From Silene latifolia (lineage: Eukaryota; Streptophyta; Magnoliopsida; Caryophyllales; Caryophyllaceae), in contig NC_133538.1 of the NCBI RefSeq assembly GCF_048544455.1, positions 433,874,311 through 433,938,310 on the forward strand: 64,000 nt of DNA. Direction: 5' to 3'. This document shows, in pieces, positions 33,793 through 45,159 of this stretch (positions within the stretch are counted from its first letter, which is position 1; each line of letters begins with the position of its first letter). Made by a program: the position numbers and the translations under genes. A model generated the notes under the pieces. That model did not search any database, had not been told where the DNA came from, and worked only from the letters and a program-made list of their open reading frames with translations.

Positions 33793-34570
33793 TCAAATTA
33801 AGTAACGTAAAATTCGTTTTACGGCCGTCATATGCGATTCTTTGGGAGACGATTGATATCTCGCACAAACGCATATGCTAAACATAATATCAGGTCTACT
33901 TGCGGTCAAATATAACAGTGACCCAATCATCCCACGGTAAGTAGTTTCATCAACTGATTTACCGTTTTCGTCCAATGTCAATTTCTTGTTCTCGACCATT
34001 GGAGTAGGCATGGCGTGTGAATTTTCTATCCCGAATTTCCGAATCAACTCTTTGATATATTTCTGTTGATGGATCTTAATGCCTTCATCTGTCTGTTGTA
34101 TCTGCAGACCTAGGAAGAATTTCAATTCTCCCATCATACTCATCTCGAACTCGGAAGTCATTAACTCAGAAAAGTATTTGCATAGGCTTCGGTTGGTCGA
34201 TCCAAAGATAATATCATCGACGTATATTTGGACAACCAAAAGGTCAGAGCCCTCAGTTTTTAGAAATAGGGTTTTGTCGACGGATCCTCTACTAAATCCA
34301 CTGTCAAGTAGAAACTTATATAATCTGTCGTACCAAGCCCTAGGTGCTTGCTTCAATCCGTATAGGGCTTTATCCAATTTGAACACGTGATCCTCAAATT
34401 TGATATTCTTAAAACCAGGGGGTTGTTCAACGAAGACTTCTTCTTGTAGATAACCGTTCAAGAATGCCGTCTTGACATCCATCTGGAAGAGCTTCATTCC
34501 TTTGTGGGCGGCGAATGCAATCAGAAGTCTAATAACTTCAAGACGAGCAACAGGTGCGAAGGTCTCGTCT
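33793..34570 (-). pseudogene. Sirevirus reverse transcriptase
   Basis: The 234-residue frame from 34497 holds the copia RT core: MDVKTAFLNGYLQEEVFVEQ, YGLKQAPRAWYDRL and the catalytic YVDDIIFGS, then SRPDIMFSICVCARYQ. The upstream continuation DETFAPVARLEVIRLL is cut by an in-frame TAA (34570-34572) where related proteins have Tyr. The catalytic aspartates are present, but the polyprotein cannot be made whole. Confidence 0.88.
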
Positions 34571-35517
34571 TAATCTATTCCTTCTTGTTGATTATATCCT
34601 TGGACCACCAATCTTGCCTTATTTCTGACAATGTCTCCGGCATCATCTAATTTGTTCCTGAAGACCCACCGAGTTCCAATGAATGTTCGATCTTTTGGTC
34701 TAGGAACTAAATGCCAAACCTTGTTTCTTTCGAACTGTTGTAGCTCTTCTTGCATAGCGAAAATCCAATCTGATTCAGCAAGAGCTTCATTGATGTTCTT
34801 TGGTTCGATCATGGACAGAAAAGAGTAGAAGGAACAGAAGTTGTTTAAGGAACGTCTTGTTTGAACACCCTTCTTAATATTTCCAAGAATATTATCCATG
34901 GGGTGTGAATTCTTGTATTTCCACTTCGTTGAAGTTCTTGGTTCGCCATCGTTATTTGAGCTTGTCCCGACTTCATTTGGTTCGGAATTAGAGGAAGTTC
35001 CCCCTGAATCCAATTCGGGTGTTGTGTTTGAGTCGATTATAACCTCGGACTCTACACCTTGATTTGGATTCAATGTTACAGTAACATCATCTATAACATT
35101 GGTTTGGGAGTTCTTATTTTGAGTCGATGTTATAGTATCATCAACTATAACTTTGTCCTTCTCCTTTTTGTCGTTTGAGGAACGATCAAGTTCATCGTTT
35201 ATTCCCTCAATCTCATTATCCTCTAATTCCAAATCCGGGGGATCGTCTCTTGAAAGACGAAAGTCGGGTTCATCCAAGTCTTCTTCCTCATCCTGTAAGG
35301 GCTTATCGAACATGTTATCTTCATCAAAGATAACGTGGACACTTTCTTCAATACAGAGAGTTCTCTTACTGAATACTTTGTAAGCCTTGCTATGATCTGA
35401 GTATCCTATAAAAATCGCCTCATCACTCCTAGGGTCGAATTTACTTCAACGGTTTTTACCGTTATTATGTACAAAACATTTACTCCCAAAACAGCGAAGA
35501 TGGGAGATATTAGGTTT
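34570..35517 (-). pseudogene. Sirevirus integrase C-terminus to RT linker
   Basis: The frame 35313-34570 holds an acidic Asp/Glu-rich linker (DEEEDLDEPDFRLSRDD; SEVIIDSNTTPELDSGG) and then RT onset (ALAESDWIFAMQEELQQFER, NKVWHLVPRPKDRTFIGTRW). Upstream of 35313 the frame runs on, but is broken by a TGA near 35446 and by a TGA at 35515-35517 where Arg is expected after LLRG. Two GTTATAG hairpins lie within the linker (35070-35155). Confidence 0.8.
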
Positions 35518-36597
35518 TCAACCTCTAAGGAGTTCATAAGGGGTTTTCTTAAGGATAGGTCGGATCATAGCACGATTATGGATGTAGCAAGAAGTACTAA
35601 TGGCTTCAGCCCAAAAGTTACGAGGTAAACCGCTACACAAGAGCATTGTACGTGCCATATCTTCTAAGGTTCTTTTCATACGTTCAACGACACCGTTTTG
35701 TTGCGGAGTTCTTGGTGCAGAAAAGTTATGCCCTACACCATTAACTCTACAATATTCTATAAAGGTTTGATTATCAAATTCGGTTCCATGATCCGTACGA
35801 ATGGATACTAGATTAGTCTTATATTTATTTTGAACACGTTTCATAAGACAATCAAATTCATCAAAAGTTTCGTCTTTTGAATGAAGAAAGATAGGCCATA
35901 CATACCTTGAGTAGTCATCTATAAGAACAAAGACGTACCTGGATCCTCCTCTACTCCTTACCTTCATAGGTCCACATAAATCCATGTGTACCAGTTCCAA
36001 GGCTTGATTTTGATTTGTGCTTACTACTCTTTTAGGTTTAAACGATGATCTTACTTGTTTGCACCTTGCACATGTGTCACACATCTTTTCTTGGTCGAAC
36101 TTGATTTTAGGCAACCCTTCAACCAAGTCCCACTTCTTGAGTTTGTTCAAGGTCAGTGAGCTAATGTGACCAAAATGTTTATGCCATAAACAAGGATCAT
36201 CAAGTATAACTTTCATGCACGAAAAAGAGTTAGTAGGCACATCATTTAAGTCTACCATATAAACATTCCTTTTTCGGTGGCCTTCAAGAATAACGTTGCT
36301 AGTACCTTCAATAATAATGCGACAACTGTCAGTATGAAAAACTACTTTGTTACCTTTGTCGCATAGTTGAGATATGCTTAGCAAATTGTGTTTAAGGCCA
36401 TCTACGAGATAAACGTCACTTATTGCGTAAGACTTAGAGATTCCGATTTTGCCAACGCCGATTACTTTTCCCTTTTTGTTGTCCCCGAACGTCACTTTTC
36501 CTCCGTTGAAAGGCCTGAGTGAAAGAAACAGATTCTTATCTCCCGTCATGTGTCTTGAGCATCCACTGTCAAGATACCATTGATTGTTTTCTTTCAC
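35518..36597 (-). pseudogene. Sirevirus protease end, GAG-pre-integrase and integrase core
   Basis: Begins at the protease active site (NNQWYLDSGCSRHMTGD), followed by the GAG-pre-integrase zinc region (CLWHKHFGHISSLTLNKL, MCDTCARCKQVRSSF) and the integrase core with its three acids: HMDLCGPMK, IRTDHGTEFDNQ and QQNGVVERMKRTLEDM. Integrase joins the DNA copy to the chromosome. The 359-residue segment itself has no stop, but both neighbours are interrupted. Confidence 0.9.
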
Positions 36598-36714
36598 TTA
36601 TTCCTGCATAAGGGATTAGATACAGTTTTTAGGTACCCAAGCTAAGTTGGGTCCCTTATGATTAGTTACTCTACACACTAAATACTTTCGAACCCAAACA
36701 CGTCTAATGACCGT

Positions 36715-38240
36715 TTATCTAACTTTAGGTTTGTTTGGCTTGGGAGGAGTTCTAGGGTTAGGGTTTTCTCTAGGTCTCGGAACTTCTTTAGGTCTCTCTG
36801 GACTAGTTGCCTTGTGAATAGGTTTACTGGGTTGAGGACTTTGTGAGGTGCTAGGTTTCTTAGAGTAGTCAAAGGCCATGTCATAGAACCAACAAAATTT
36901 ATTGTTCCTTTCTTCGTTAGGTTCGTTAGTGGGGGTTTCCTTATCCTCGACAACTGTGTCAACAGTTTTAGCATGTTCGGCATTCAATCGTAAGTCATGA
37001 GCCTTTTTGACACAATTGATTTGGATGTGACCCGTATGACCACAGTAATTGCAAATCAAATATTCAGGAAGATCAGCATACTTCCTTTTTCTAAAATCAA
37101 AATCCGAAGGTGTTGATTTGCATTTAGAGTGATCTCTACGGCTGTAGCACTCATGTCCTAACCCCATCTTCATATTATTGTCGGATTGTTCGGTTAGGAA
37201 GTTTAGGACTTTTGTGCTACCTTCCCACTTGTCATGGACTTTTCTAACGTGTAGAAGTAGGTCTTTTAGGGTTTTGATTTCCTCTTGACATTTCGTGTGA
37301 TCTACATCATTGTCCTTTTTAAAGTTGTCAGGAAAGTCTTGGAATCGTTTGTTAAGAATGAACACAACATCAGTGTGGTGTTTCTTAACGTTGATCATAT
37401 CGGTCTTAGATTCTTTCAATTGCTTTGAAAGAGATTCTATCTCTTTCTTTTGATCTAAGATCACTTCTTCATTAGATGTGACCTTAGTTTCCAAAAGTTC
37501 TTTGACTTTTCTAAGTTCTAAAGTTATAGCTTCATTAGCTATAACTTTGGCTTGAAGATGCTTGATGTTAAGCTTTAGGTCAGAAGTTATAGCTTTATTA
37601 GCTATAACCTTGGACTCTAATTCCTTCTTTTCAGCCTTAGTAGAATCTAATGTTGTAGCTTTCTCAGCTGTAACCTTAGATTTCAACTTCTTAGCTTTAG
37701 TCTTGAGAGTGTGATTCTCTTCCACAATTTCGAGAATCTGTTCCTTTAGATCTTTCAATTCCAGATCCTGTTCGTGACACTTATCAAGAGATTGTTCAAA
37801 GAATTCAATTAAAGCACTTTTAGACAATTTCCTAACACGTTTCTTAAGCTCAAGGTAACTTACCTCTTCATCATTGTCTTCGTCTGATTCTCCAAGAAAG
37901 CAATAGTTTGAGTGAGAATTTGTGCTTTCATCGTCACTGTCGGATATTAGGTCAAGACTAACACTGCTAAGACAAAGGTTTGCTACTTCGTCGTCTTCAG
38001 ATTCCTCGTCATCTTCTGAGTCAAGGTCTCCCCAACACGAAGCCATCATAACTTGCTTGAATTCTCTCTTTGTCTTCTCACGTTTTGTCTTGTCCTTTAT
38101 CTTCTCCCTTGTTGGACAATCTTTGATCATGTGACCAGATTCTCCACACCTGAAGCAACCTCTATTTGCGAAGGACGACTTTGAGTCATTAACCTTTTTG
38201 TTGAATGACTTGTTGTTATAGGATGATTTTGTTTGTTTAT
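36715..38240 (-). pseudogene. Sirevirus gag, N-terminal part missing
   Basis: The open frame reads to 38274, but only the part up to about 38240 is gag-like. Two CCHC knuckles are visible, CFRCGESGHMIKDC (about residue 39) and CNYCGHTGHIQINC (about residue 408). Between them lie an acidic stretch (DLDSEDDEESEDDE) and a long coiled coil (about 145-340) with internal repeats of the form SKVIANKAIT, ESKVIANKAITSD and QAKVIANEAITLE. The DNA under those repeats forms GTTATAGCT/AGCTATAAC hairpins. A Pro-rich tail (KPIHKATSPERPKEVPRPRE) precedes pol. The nucleocapsid N-terminal domain is absent because of the junction. Confidence 0.85.
37519..37668. repeat. GTTATAGCT/AGCTATAAC hairpin repeats inside Sirevirus gag
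   Basis: Three inverted repeats: AAAGTTATAGCT-TCATT-AGCTATAACTTT (37520-37548, 12-bp arms), AAGTTATAGCT-TTATT-AGCTATAACCT (37583-37609) and a G-T-substituted copy near 37650. They are in frame with gag and encode the KVIANKAIT repeats. Relatives lie in the pol linker (35070-35155) and in the LTR (30191-30265). Confidence 0.9.
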
Positions 38241-40329
38241 TTCGAAAAATTTTATTTAGCCGCGCATTTATCATGCTGGCTTTGCGTATTTGTTTTGCCT
38301 GAAGATAGCGACAGATTAATTAGACCAGCTACCTTCGAGATTGCAAGTATGATGGCAGAAGGTCGAGTTTTTAGTCTGGCAATTCCTGTATTAGCTAGCA
38401 TTTACAAAGGTTTGAATGGGTTAGCCACGTCTATGAACCCCGGATACTCCAGGTAATTCTTCCCGGCACATTACTTATACGGGTGGATTGCAAATTACTT
38501 TGACACTTATCATGCGATAAATCCATCATCGACATGTCCCCATATGACTAAGTATTCAGGTCCCGTTGGAGCGAGGAATGGAAAACCCGAAGAAGCTCGA
38601 AAACTCATGCATGAGGGAAGAAAATTTGATGCAAAGCGTTTTATGTTAAATAAACACAAAGTAGATGTCTTGTTAGACAATGGTGATCTTGATGCCCTGG
38701 GGCTCGACTATCTTGCATCCCTTCGTTCCTCCTATTTGTGTTTGCGTCTGAGTAATGGGTTTCACCTTGAACCTTATAATCCCCATCGGTTTAGTAGACA
38801 ATTTGGCTTTTGTCAAGACATTCCCGGCGTATTGAATCGTGGTTCAGACAAACCTGACGTCACATGCTTCGAGGCACTGAAATATTGGCAAGTGTTTTTG
38901 TTTACAGGTAGCATGTCTCGCGTTTACCTTCCTAGTCCCTCGTTCAGATGGGATGAGAATGTCACCCCTGGTTTTACTAAATGGTGGAAGGAACTCTACC
39001 CGAAGGATCTAAGAAAGAATGTTGACATTCTTGTGCATAGTACCGGAAGTGACCACAAGACTAAAAAGCGTGATCATCATGGGGATACTAGAAATCACCT
39101 CGAGAAGCAAAAGGTGCCCCAAATCCAAAGTTGTTGTCCCTAAAGCGAAAGGCCATATTGAGAACAAACACCACAGCAATTCAGATTCCGAGATTGACCC
39201 TAAACATGATCGTCGTGGCAAGAGAAAAGTGTCTGTCTTGGATGCAGATGATGTTAGACTAGACGCCCAGATTTTTGAGGGGGTGTCGAGTGCATCAAGA
39301 ATGCCTTCGCAGACACTGGTCAGCTTCTCTTCTTTTGTGATTATAGTTGTTTATTTATTTATTTCCCTACTTGATCATCAAATATTTTTTTTTTTAGGAA
39401 GGTGAATGTGCCTTTGAGACAGTCTCCCTTGCTCCGGAATATCGTCTTCCACATCGTCCACCAAAGATGAAGCCTGGAAAAGGGAAGGGGCTTATGATTC
39501 TTAATAAATCAATATCCATAAGAGACTCTTCTGGTCCAGCATCTCAGGGGAGCCAGACTGACAGTTCGTTTGCCAACGGTAGTCAGACTGCCGTGAATAG
39601 TCCAGCCTCAACTCATGTATGTCCTCCTTGCAAACCTGACGATCGAAGGCAGACGTTTAAGCCTCTAACAATACAATTTAAACCTACCACACTCCCTACG
39701 TGCTCCAAAGCCTCATTTCGTCCACCTCCTTCACTTAAGGGGATTTTTGACAGAGCACTAGACGCGATCCGCTTGCAGGTCTTGGGAGAATTAAAAAATG
39801 CAAGTTTCTCTAATGTAGGGGAAGTGGCAATGAAGGTTAACGTGTGTTATGAGGGCATTCGACAACTCAAAGGTGACTGTTCTTCACTACAAGCGCGAGT
39901 GGACTCTTATGTGGGTGCGGTCCATGCTTACCTTGCACTCGAGAAGCAGGCTGCAAAGTGTCATCACCCTGCATTGCTAGAGGACAAAAGGCTGGAGTGG
40001 CATCAAAAGATTGAGGATACAAATCTCTTCATGATAAGGCACAAGAAAAGCATAGAGAGCAAGCTGTGGAACTTTCTGTTACTCTGGAAGAAATAAACGA
40101 TCTTGAAGCTAAACTCAAGCAAGCACGAGAGAAGGAAAAGACATTGCGAAGCAATTTAGAAGCTGGGGATATATCTTTAATCTCATTGCAAGATGATCTT
40201 CAGAAGTTGGAGAGAGAATTAACCGAGTTTGACGATATCCCTGTTTTGAGTCCTGAAGAGGAAGCCTTACTTCAAGAGCGAAGAGTTGAATTGGAAGAGA
40301 TGCGGGCTTCTCTGGATGTTGATTCATAA
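38241..40329 (+). pseudogene. Plant mobile domain (aminotransferase-like) accessory gene of the Tat element
   Basis: Runs antisense to Tat gag-pol, downstream of integrase. Frame 0 holds HLSCWLCVFVLPEDSDRLIR, FEIASMMAEGRVFSLAIPVL, then TAA (38454-38456), then GWIANYFDTYH and KPDVTCFEALKYWQVFLFT, wording typical of the plant mobile domain. After a frameshift near 39100 comes a basic segment (HDRRGKRKVSVLDADD). A GT-AG intron of about 80 bp (39319 to about 39398, T-rich 3' end) leads to a last exon (39399-40329) with a Ser/Thr-rich part and a coiled coil (TLEEINDLEAKLKQAREKEK, DLQKLERELTEF), with another frameshift near 40050-40066. The N-terminal part is lost at the Sirevirus junction. Tat elements are known to carry antisense accessory ORFs, some of captured host origin. 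Confidence 0.8.
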
Positions 40330-40910
40330 GCACTTAGATTTTTTTTTTTTTTTTTTTTAGATTATCTAGATTTCATCCTTGATTCATCCATTTTTTTTTA
40401 GCCTAATGGACCAAGTGCTCCTAAGATGTTTGTTTGGCTTAATCGTTTATGTGTAATAACATCCTTTCAGCGTATTACATTCCATTATATTTATTTATAC
40501 AAACAAATACTTATAATACTGTTTATTTAGCCGTTCACAGTTTAAACTCTTGCGGGCCAGGAGTAATTATTTTGATGTAATTTTTTTTGGAGTGGCTGCA
40601 CTTGAACAAAGTGTTTGCTCAAACTGCCTACGTACTTGCAAAGCTACCAAGATGACAACTTGCAAGATCAAGCCAACGTAGTTCAAGAGAGGGATTTTTT
40701 TTGTTTGGAGGTGTGGCTGCACTTGAGCTACATGTTCACCCAAGTTGCCTACGTACTTGTGAAGCACAAGGTGTATTTCACAAGATCAAGCCGACGTAGT
40801 TCAGAAAGGAAGAAGTATTTTTTTATTTTTCTTTTTTACAGTTTAATCTCTTGCTTAGGAGCTTTGACTTGCAGTTTACGCTCTTGCTTAGGAGCCTTCA
40901 CTGTTGGGAT
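40330..40910. repeat. Tat 3' spacer with direct repeats
   Basis: A unit of about 121 bp starting GTGGCTGCACTTGA begins at 40592 and again at 40713. Each copy contains TGCCTACGTACTTG and CAAGATCAAGCC(A/G)ACGTAGTTCA. A second, shorter direct repeat, CAGTTTAATCTCTTGCTTAGG and CAGTTTACGCTCTTGCTTAG, lies at about 40840-40905. Tandem repeats after pol are characteristic of the Tat lineage. Confidence 0.82.
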
Positions 40911-41873
40911 TTAAGAATAGTAACGCTTCAAAAACTTCCCATTGATTGGGCCTACTCGAACGCCGTCTTCATCCACGATTTTGTAAGCACCATTTGTGTA
41001 GACCTCCTGTACCACGTATGGACCATCCCACTTAGAGATGAACTTGCCAACTGGCTTGTGAGAGGTGATGATTAGTCTTCGTACGACAAGGACGAGGTCT
41101 CCTACTTGGAAAGAACGAGGGCGCACCTTTTTGTTGAATGCGCGTGACAACCTTGCTTGATAGCACTGGAGCTTTTGTTGAGCCTCTAATCTCTTTTCAT
41201 CGAGAGCTTCTAACTCTGCTAATCGCAATCTGTCATTTTCATCATCCGTGAGTCCTTCTTGAATAGCGATGCGCAAGGAAGGGATATGTAGCTCTAATGG
41301 TAAGACGGCCTCTACTCCATACACCAACGCATACGGGGTTGCCTGAGTAGGTGTTTTGTATGTGGTACGATATGCCCACAACGCCTCCCCAATTCTTTCA
41401 TGCCAGTCTCGCTTTGACTTTGTTACTACTTTTCTCAACAAGTTGCAAAGAGTTTTATTAAAGGCTTCAGCCAAACCATTTACAGGGGCATTGTACATGG
41501 ATGACTTGTATTGTTTGAACTTGAATTTTTCTCCCAGACTTGTCATCAGATGGTTGAAAAATTGTTTCCCATTGTCAGTTGTGATACGTTGAGGTACACC
41601 ATATCTGTAGATGATTTGGGTTCTAATGAAGTCTACAACATTTTCTTTCTTCACTTCCCGTAGTGTGATGGCTTCTGCCCATTTTGAGAAATAGTCAGTG
41701 GCAGCGAGGATATACTCGTGTCCATTTGAGGCCTTTGGAGTAAGAGCTCCCACAACATCAAGTCCCCAAGCTTCAAAGGGCCATGAAGAAACAGTAGGAT
41801 GCAACGGCTCCGGCGGTTGGTGTATGAAGTTTGCGTAGAACTGATAGGGTTCACATTTTTTCGCAAAGTCCAT
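40911..41873 (-). CDS. Tat integrase, open segment
   Basis: A 320-codon frame with the integrase core: EAWGLDVVGALTPKASNGH (first Asp), ITTDNGKQFFNHL (second Asp) and NGLAEAFNKTLCNLLRKVV (Glu). The C-terminal DNA-binding part follows (AFNKKVRPRSFQVGDLVLVV, SKWDGPYVVQEVYTNGAYKI). It ends LKRYYS, a natural Tat pol terminus. It is continuous with the preceding frame except for a stop at 41874-41876 (MVQD then TAG). The domain looks chemically complete, but it needs the polyprotein upstream, which is broken. Confidence 0.88.
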   Translation of the reverse strand: MDFAKKCEPYQFYANFIHQPPEPLHPTVSSWPFEAWGLDVVGALTPKASNGHEYILAATDYFSKWAEAITLREVKKENVVDFIRTQIIYRYGVPQRITTDNGKQFFNHLMTSLGEKFKFKQYKSSMYNAPVNGLAEAFNKTLCNLLRKVVTKSKRDWHERIGEALWAYRTTYKTPTQATPYALVYGVEAVLPLELHIPSLRIAIQEGLTDDENDRLRLAELEALDEKRLEAQQKLQCYQARLSRAFNKKVRPRSFQVGDLVLVVRRLIITSHKPVGKFISKWDGPYVVQEVYTNGAYKIVDEDGVRVGPINGKFLKRYYS

Positions 41874-42801
41874 CTAATCTTGCACCATGGTTGGCCAGTA
41901 ATACCCCATTCTCTTTACACGATCATGAAGTTTAGGCCCAGATTGATGATCACCACAAATGCCAGAATGAGTTTCATGCATTGCTTCAGTAGCTTCGTCC
42001 TTGCTTAGACACCTCAACCATTGGCCTGAGAAAGAACGTCTGTAGAGTGTCCCTTTATAGTGAATGAACTTTGGAGCACATCGACGTATTTCTACCTTGT
42101 GTCTGGGATCATCGGGTAGTTTTTGGTGATCCAAAAAATCAATGATAGGTTGACGCCAGTCATCTTCATCAGCTGTGTAGACGCATATCATGTTGGTTGT
42201 GTCTACATTTTCTTCTCCTTCAAGCGATGATACTACCCAACGATTGCAGACTGTGACTTTCATAGACTCTTCTGCCCCCAGTGCCAAAGTGGCTGCAAGA
42301 TTAGCAAGCGCGTCAGCCAACTTATTGGCACTCCTTGGCACATGACCAACATGGATGTCGTCAAGTTGATTCAAAGAAAAATGCCTGTTGATGGTAGGGA
42401 ATCAAGTCTTCCTTTTTCACTTCATATTCACCAAGGACTTGGTTGACCACCAGCTATGAGTCTCCATATATGTCCATATCCCTGACACCTATTTCGATTG
42501 CCATTTGAAGACCGAGTATGAGAGCTTGGTATTCTGCCATATTATTTGTACCCAACTAAGTGAGTGTAAAGGCATATGGCATAAGATGATTTTGTGGAGT
42601 TATGAATACAACTCCAGCTCCAGCTCCATCTTGCCTTGTAGCACCGTCAAAGTACATTTGCCATGGTGGTAGGACGTCTACATAGAAAATTTCTTCTCCT
42701 GGGAGGTCATCTGAAATTTCCCACTCTGCTGGCACTGGATGATCAGCAAAGAAGTCGGCGATAGCTTGACCTTTCACAGCCTTTTGAGGCACGAACACCA
42801 A
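41874..42801 (-). pseudogene. Tat archaeal-type RNase H and integrase zinc-binding region
   Basis: The second, plant/archaeal-type RNase H starts in 42801-42556 (WQMYFDGATRQDGAGAGVVF), continues through 42555-42375 in another frame (a NMAEYQALILGLQ-like stretch), and ends in 42374-41874 (HVGHVPRSANKLADALANLA). The HHCC integrase zinc region follows (EATEAMHETHSGICGDHQSG, KRMGYYWPTMVQD). Frameshifts or stops fall near 42556 and 42375. This extra RNase H is diagnostic of Tat elements. Confidence 0.87.
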
Positions 42802-44209
42802 GTCATCATACTTTGCTTAAGCAACATTGCCCATTTCGCAAGTCTTCCAGACAAGACTGGTCTTGAGAGTATGTACTTGATTGGATCAGCTTTTGAGACC
42901 ACGTGTATGGTATGTGCCTGCATGTAGTGCCTCAACTTCTGGATGGCGAACACCAAAGCAAGACATATCTTCTCTATGTGCAAGTAATTCAACTCAGCTC
43001 CAACCAAGGTACGACTCAAGTAATAGAGTGCTCTCTCCTTACGGTCTTCAATTTCTTGAGCACACATTGCCCCCGTGGAGCGTTCTTGTCTTTGCGATGT
43101 AGAGGACAAGTGGCTTTCCTGGAATTGGTGCCCCAAGCACTGGTGCACTGGCCAAGTACTTCTTGATGCTATCAAAAGCATTTTTGCCTTTTTCATCCCA
43201 TTGGAATGGAGCATCCTTTTTCATGAGATGGCTGAATGGTTGGCAACGTCCTGCTAGGTTAGATATGAACCTTCGAATGTATGCCAAATGTCCTTGCAAT
43301 CCGCGCAACTCTTTTAACGTCTTTGGTTCCGACATTTCGTTGATGGCTTTAATTTTTGTTTGGTCAATTTCAATGCCTCTATGCCTAACCACAAACCCCA
43401 AGAACTTCCCAGATGTGACACCAAACGCACACTTGAGTGGATTCATCTTGAGTTGACATTTTCTAAGTCTTTCAAAGACGGTTCGAAGGTCTTTGATATG
43501 GTCTTCTCTTTTCTTTGATTCGACAACCACGTCATCAACATAACACTCTATTATTTTATACAGCATATCTTCAAAGATCTTTTGCATTGCATGTTGGTAC
43601 CTAGCGCCAGCGTTCTTTAATCCAAACGGCATGACCGTGTAGCAGAAGATCCCTTTTGGGGTTCGAAAACCTGTTGCTTATTGATCTTCAGATGCCATAT
43701 GTATTTGATTGTAACCAGCAGTACAATCCATGAATTAGAGGGCTTCATGACCAGTGGTTGCGTCAATCATTAACTCAGAATCGCAAAGGGAAGTCATCCT
43801 TTGGGCATGCATCATTAAGGTCTCTCGAAGTCGACACATATGCGCGTGAGCTGGCCATTCTTCTTTTCTCGACCGGGACAATGTTTGCTATCCAGGTAGA
43901 ATATTTGACTTCTCGAATGAAACCTGCTTCAATGAGTTTATTGACTTCCTTTTCAATTTCGGTACAAGCTCCGGCCAAAACAACGTTGAGGTTGCTTTTT
44001 GGGACTGGTGCCTTTCTTGATTGCTAGACGATGAATCGCAATTTTGGGGTGAGTCCAGGCATCTCTTTATATCTCCAAGCAAAGACATCCTTGTACTCGA
44101 CCAACAACTTGTAGTACTCCTCTTCTTCTTCTTTAGTCAGCAGAGCACTAATATAAATGGGGCGAGGATCTTCCGTAGTTCCCAAGTTGAGCTCCTTGAG
44201 TTCATCCAC
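42774..44209 (-). pseudogene. Tat reverse transcriptase and first RNase H, fragmented
   Basis: Pieces in order: 44209-44024 (LLVEYKDVFAWRYKEMPGL); 43978-43775 (EIEKEVNKLIEAGFIREVKY, STWIANIVPVEKR); 43632-43048 (MPFGLKNAGARYQHAMQKIF, catalytic CYVDDVVVESKKREDH, LKCAFGVTSGKFLGFVV, LQGHLAYIRRFISNLAGR); 43214-42774 (RALYYLSRTLVGAELNYLHI, IEKICLALVFAIQKLRHYMQ). Stops and frame changes separate all pieces, and sequence around 43635-43775 is also disrupted. Not expressible as one protein. Confidence 0.88.
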
Positions 44210-45159
44210 AGTCGATTGCCCCCCGTATTCAAGTGTTTCCGGGGCCTCATCGGCCTCAACTTCTTCACTCTCATCAGGTATCTCTTCTACTGTGATGTGA
44301 TATGACGACGTTGTAACTTCTAAATCTCCTGGCTTCTTTACACCGTAAGGACGTGAAGATGAAGGAATAGGCTCAACATTTTTGACCGCCCGTGAGAACT
44401 AGTACGCGCCTCCTTGCTTTGAGTGGCTCATGCTGGATGATATCCACTACTTGCATACGCTTCATGCGAGATGGTATTGCGCTTCTCAAATCATCACTTA
44501 CTCTTACTTCTTCTTCATTTTGTGTTGCAGAAGTTGAGAGAGGACGACCCTCACCACTTATTCCTCTTGAGAGCCCCTAGTCGACTGAAGACTGTTTTTG
44601 ATGGTCCACCCAAGCGTTCATGTATTGCGCCCTTCTTGTTTATGCGCAACGAAGGTGTTGACACTTTGACCTTACTTTCTCCTTGATTTCCAAGCCTAGC
44701 AAAGACAAAAATGTGTTTGGTTGAAGCATTTGGTCTCCCTAACCTTGTAAATATAGAAGGACGACACTTCTCTGTAGGTAGACTTATTCGATTGAAGACT
44801 GAAGATGGATGCATCTTCTCCTCTCCTTCTTCATTTTCTTCGACATCTTCTACTGTGATATGCTGAGAAGATGCAGTAGCCCCTTTTCTACGAGCACCAA
44901 TCTTCACAGGTGTAGGAGACTCATATCCGAGCCCAGCCCTGGTCACCATGAAGCTCCCATCTTGCTTGAATACTTCATGTTGCGCTTTGTTAAGACCGTA
45001 CGGCTCAACTTTTATAACTTTGGCAAGAGGAGTCGGATTTGTAAAGTCATATCCAGCCTTTGTCAGTAGCTTGTAAGCATTGGAATCAAATATCCCCTTG
45101 TTTTCTTTATTTGATGATTGACTGGACGAACAGACGAAACCATTCGGAGGAGGTCTCAC
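44210..45159 (-). pseudogene. Tat protease-RT linker region
   Basis: Frame 45159-44551 (202 residues) covers the long linker seen in Tat/Ogre pol, with EVFKQDGSFMVTRAGLGYES, acidic VEDVEENEEGEEKM and repeated SVFNRIS, SIFTRLG, VFARLG, HERLG and VFSRLG motifs. The stretch 44550-44210 contains further acidic sequence in other frames. The role of this linker is unknown; the repeated F-x-R-L/I-G/S motif is its clearest feature. Confidence 0.7.

Larger units (their letters stand above)
29010..38240 (-). mobile_element. Sirevirus (SIRE/Maximus-type Ty1/copia) with env-like ORF, 5' end missing
   Basis: On the - strand, from high to low coordinates: gag (two CCHC knuckles), protease-integrase, reverse transcriptase, RNase H, an env-like third ORF, polypurine tracts and the 3' LTR (29010-30600). 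The order, the long gag with coiled coil, the extra ORF after pol and the GATGATGTCAA...GGGGGAA tracts next to the LTR mark the Sirevirus lineage. The sequence stops being Sirevirus near 38240 inside gag and continues as an unrelated Tat accessory gene, so the 5' LTR, the primer site and the N-terminal half of gag are missing. Confidence 0.9.
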
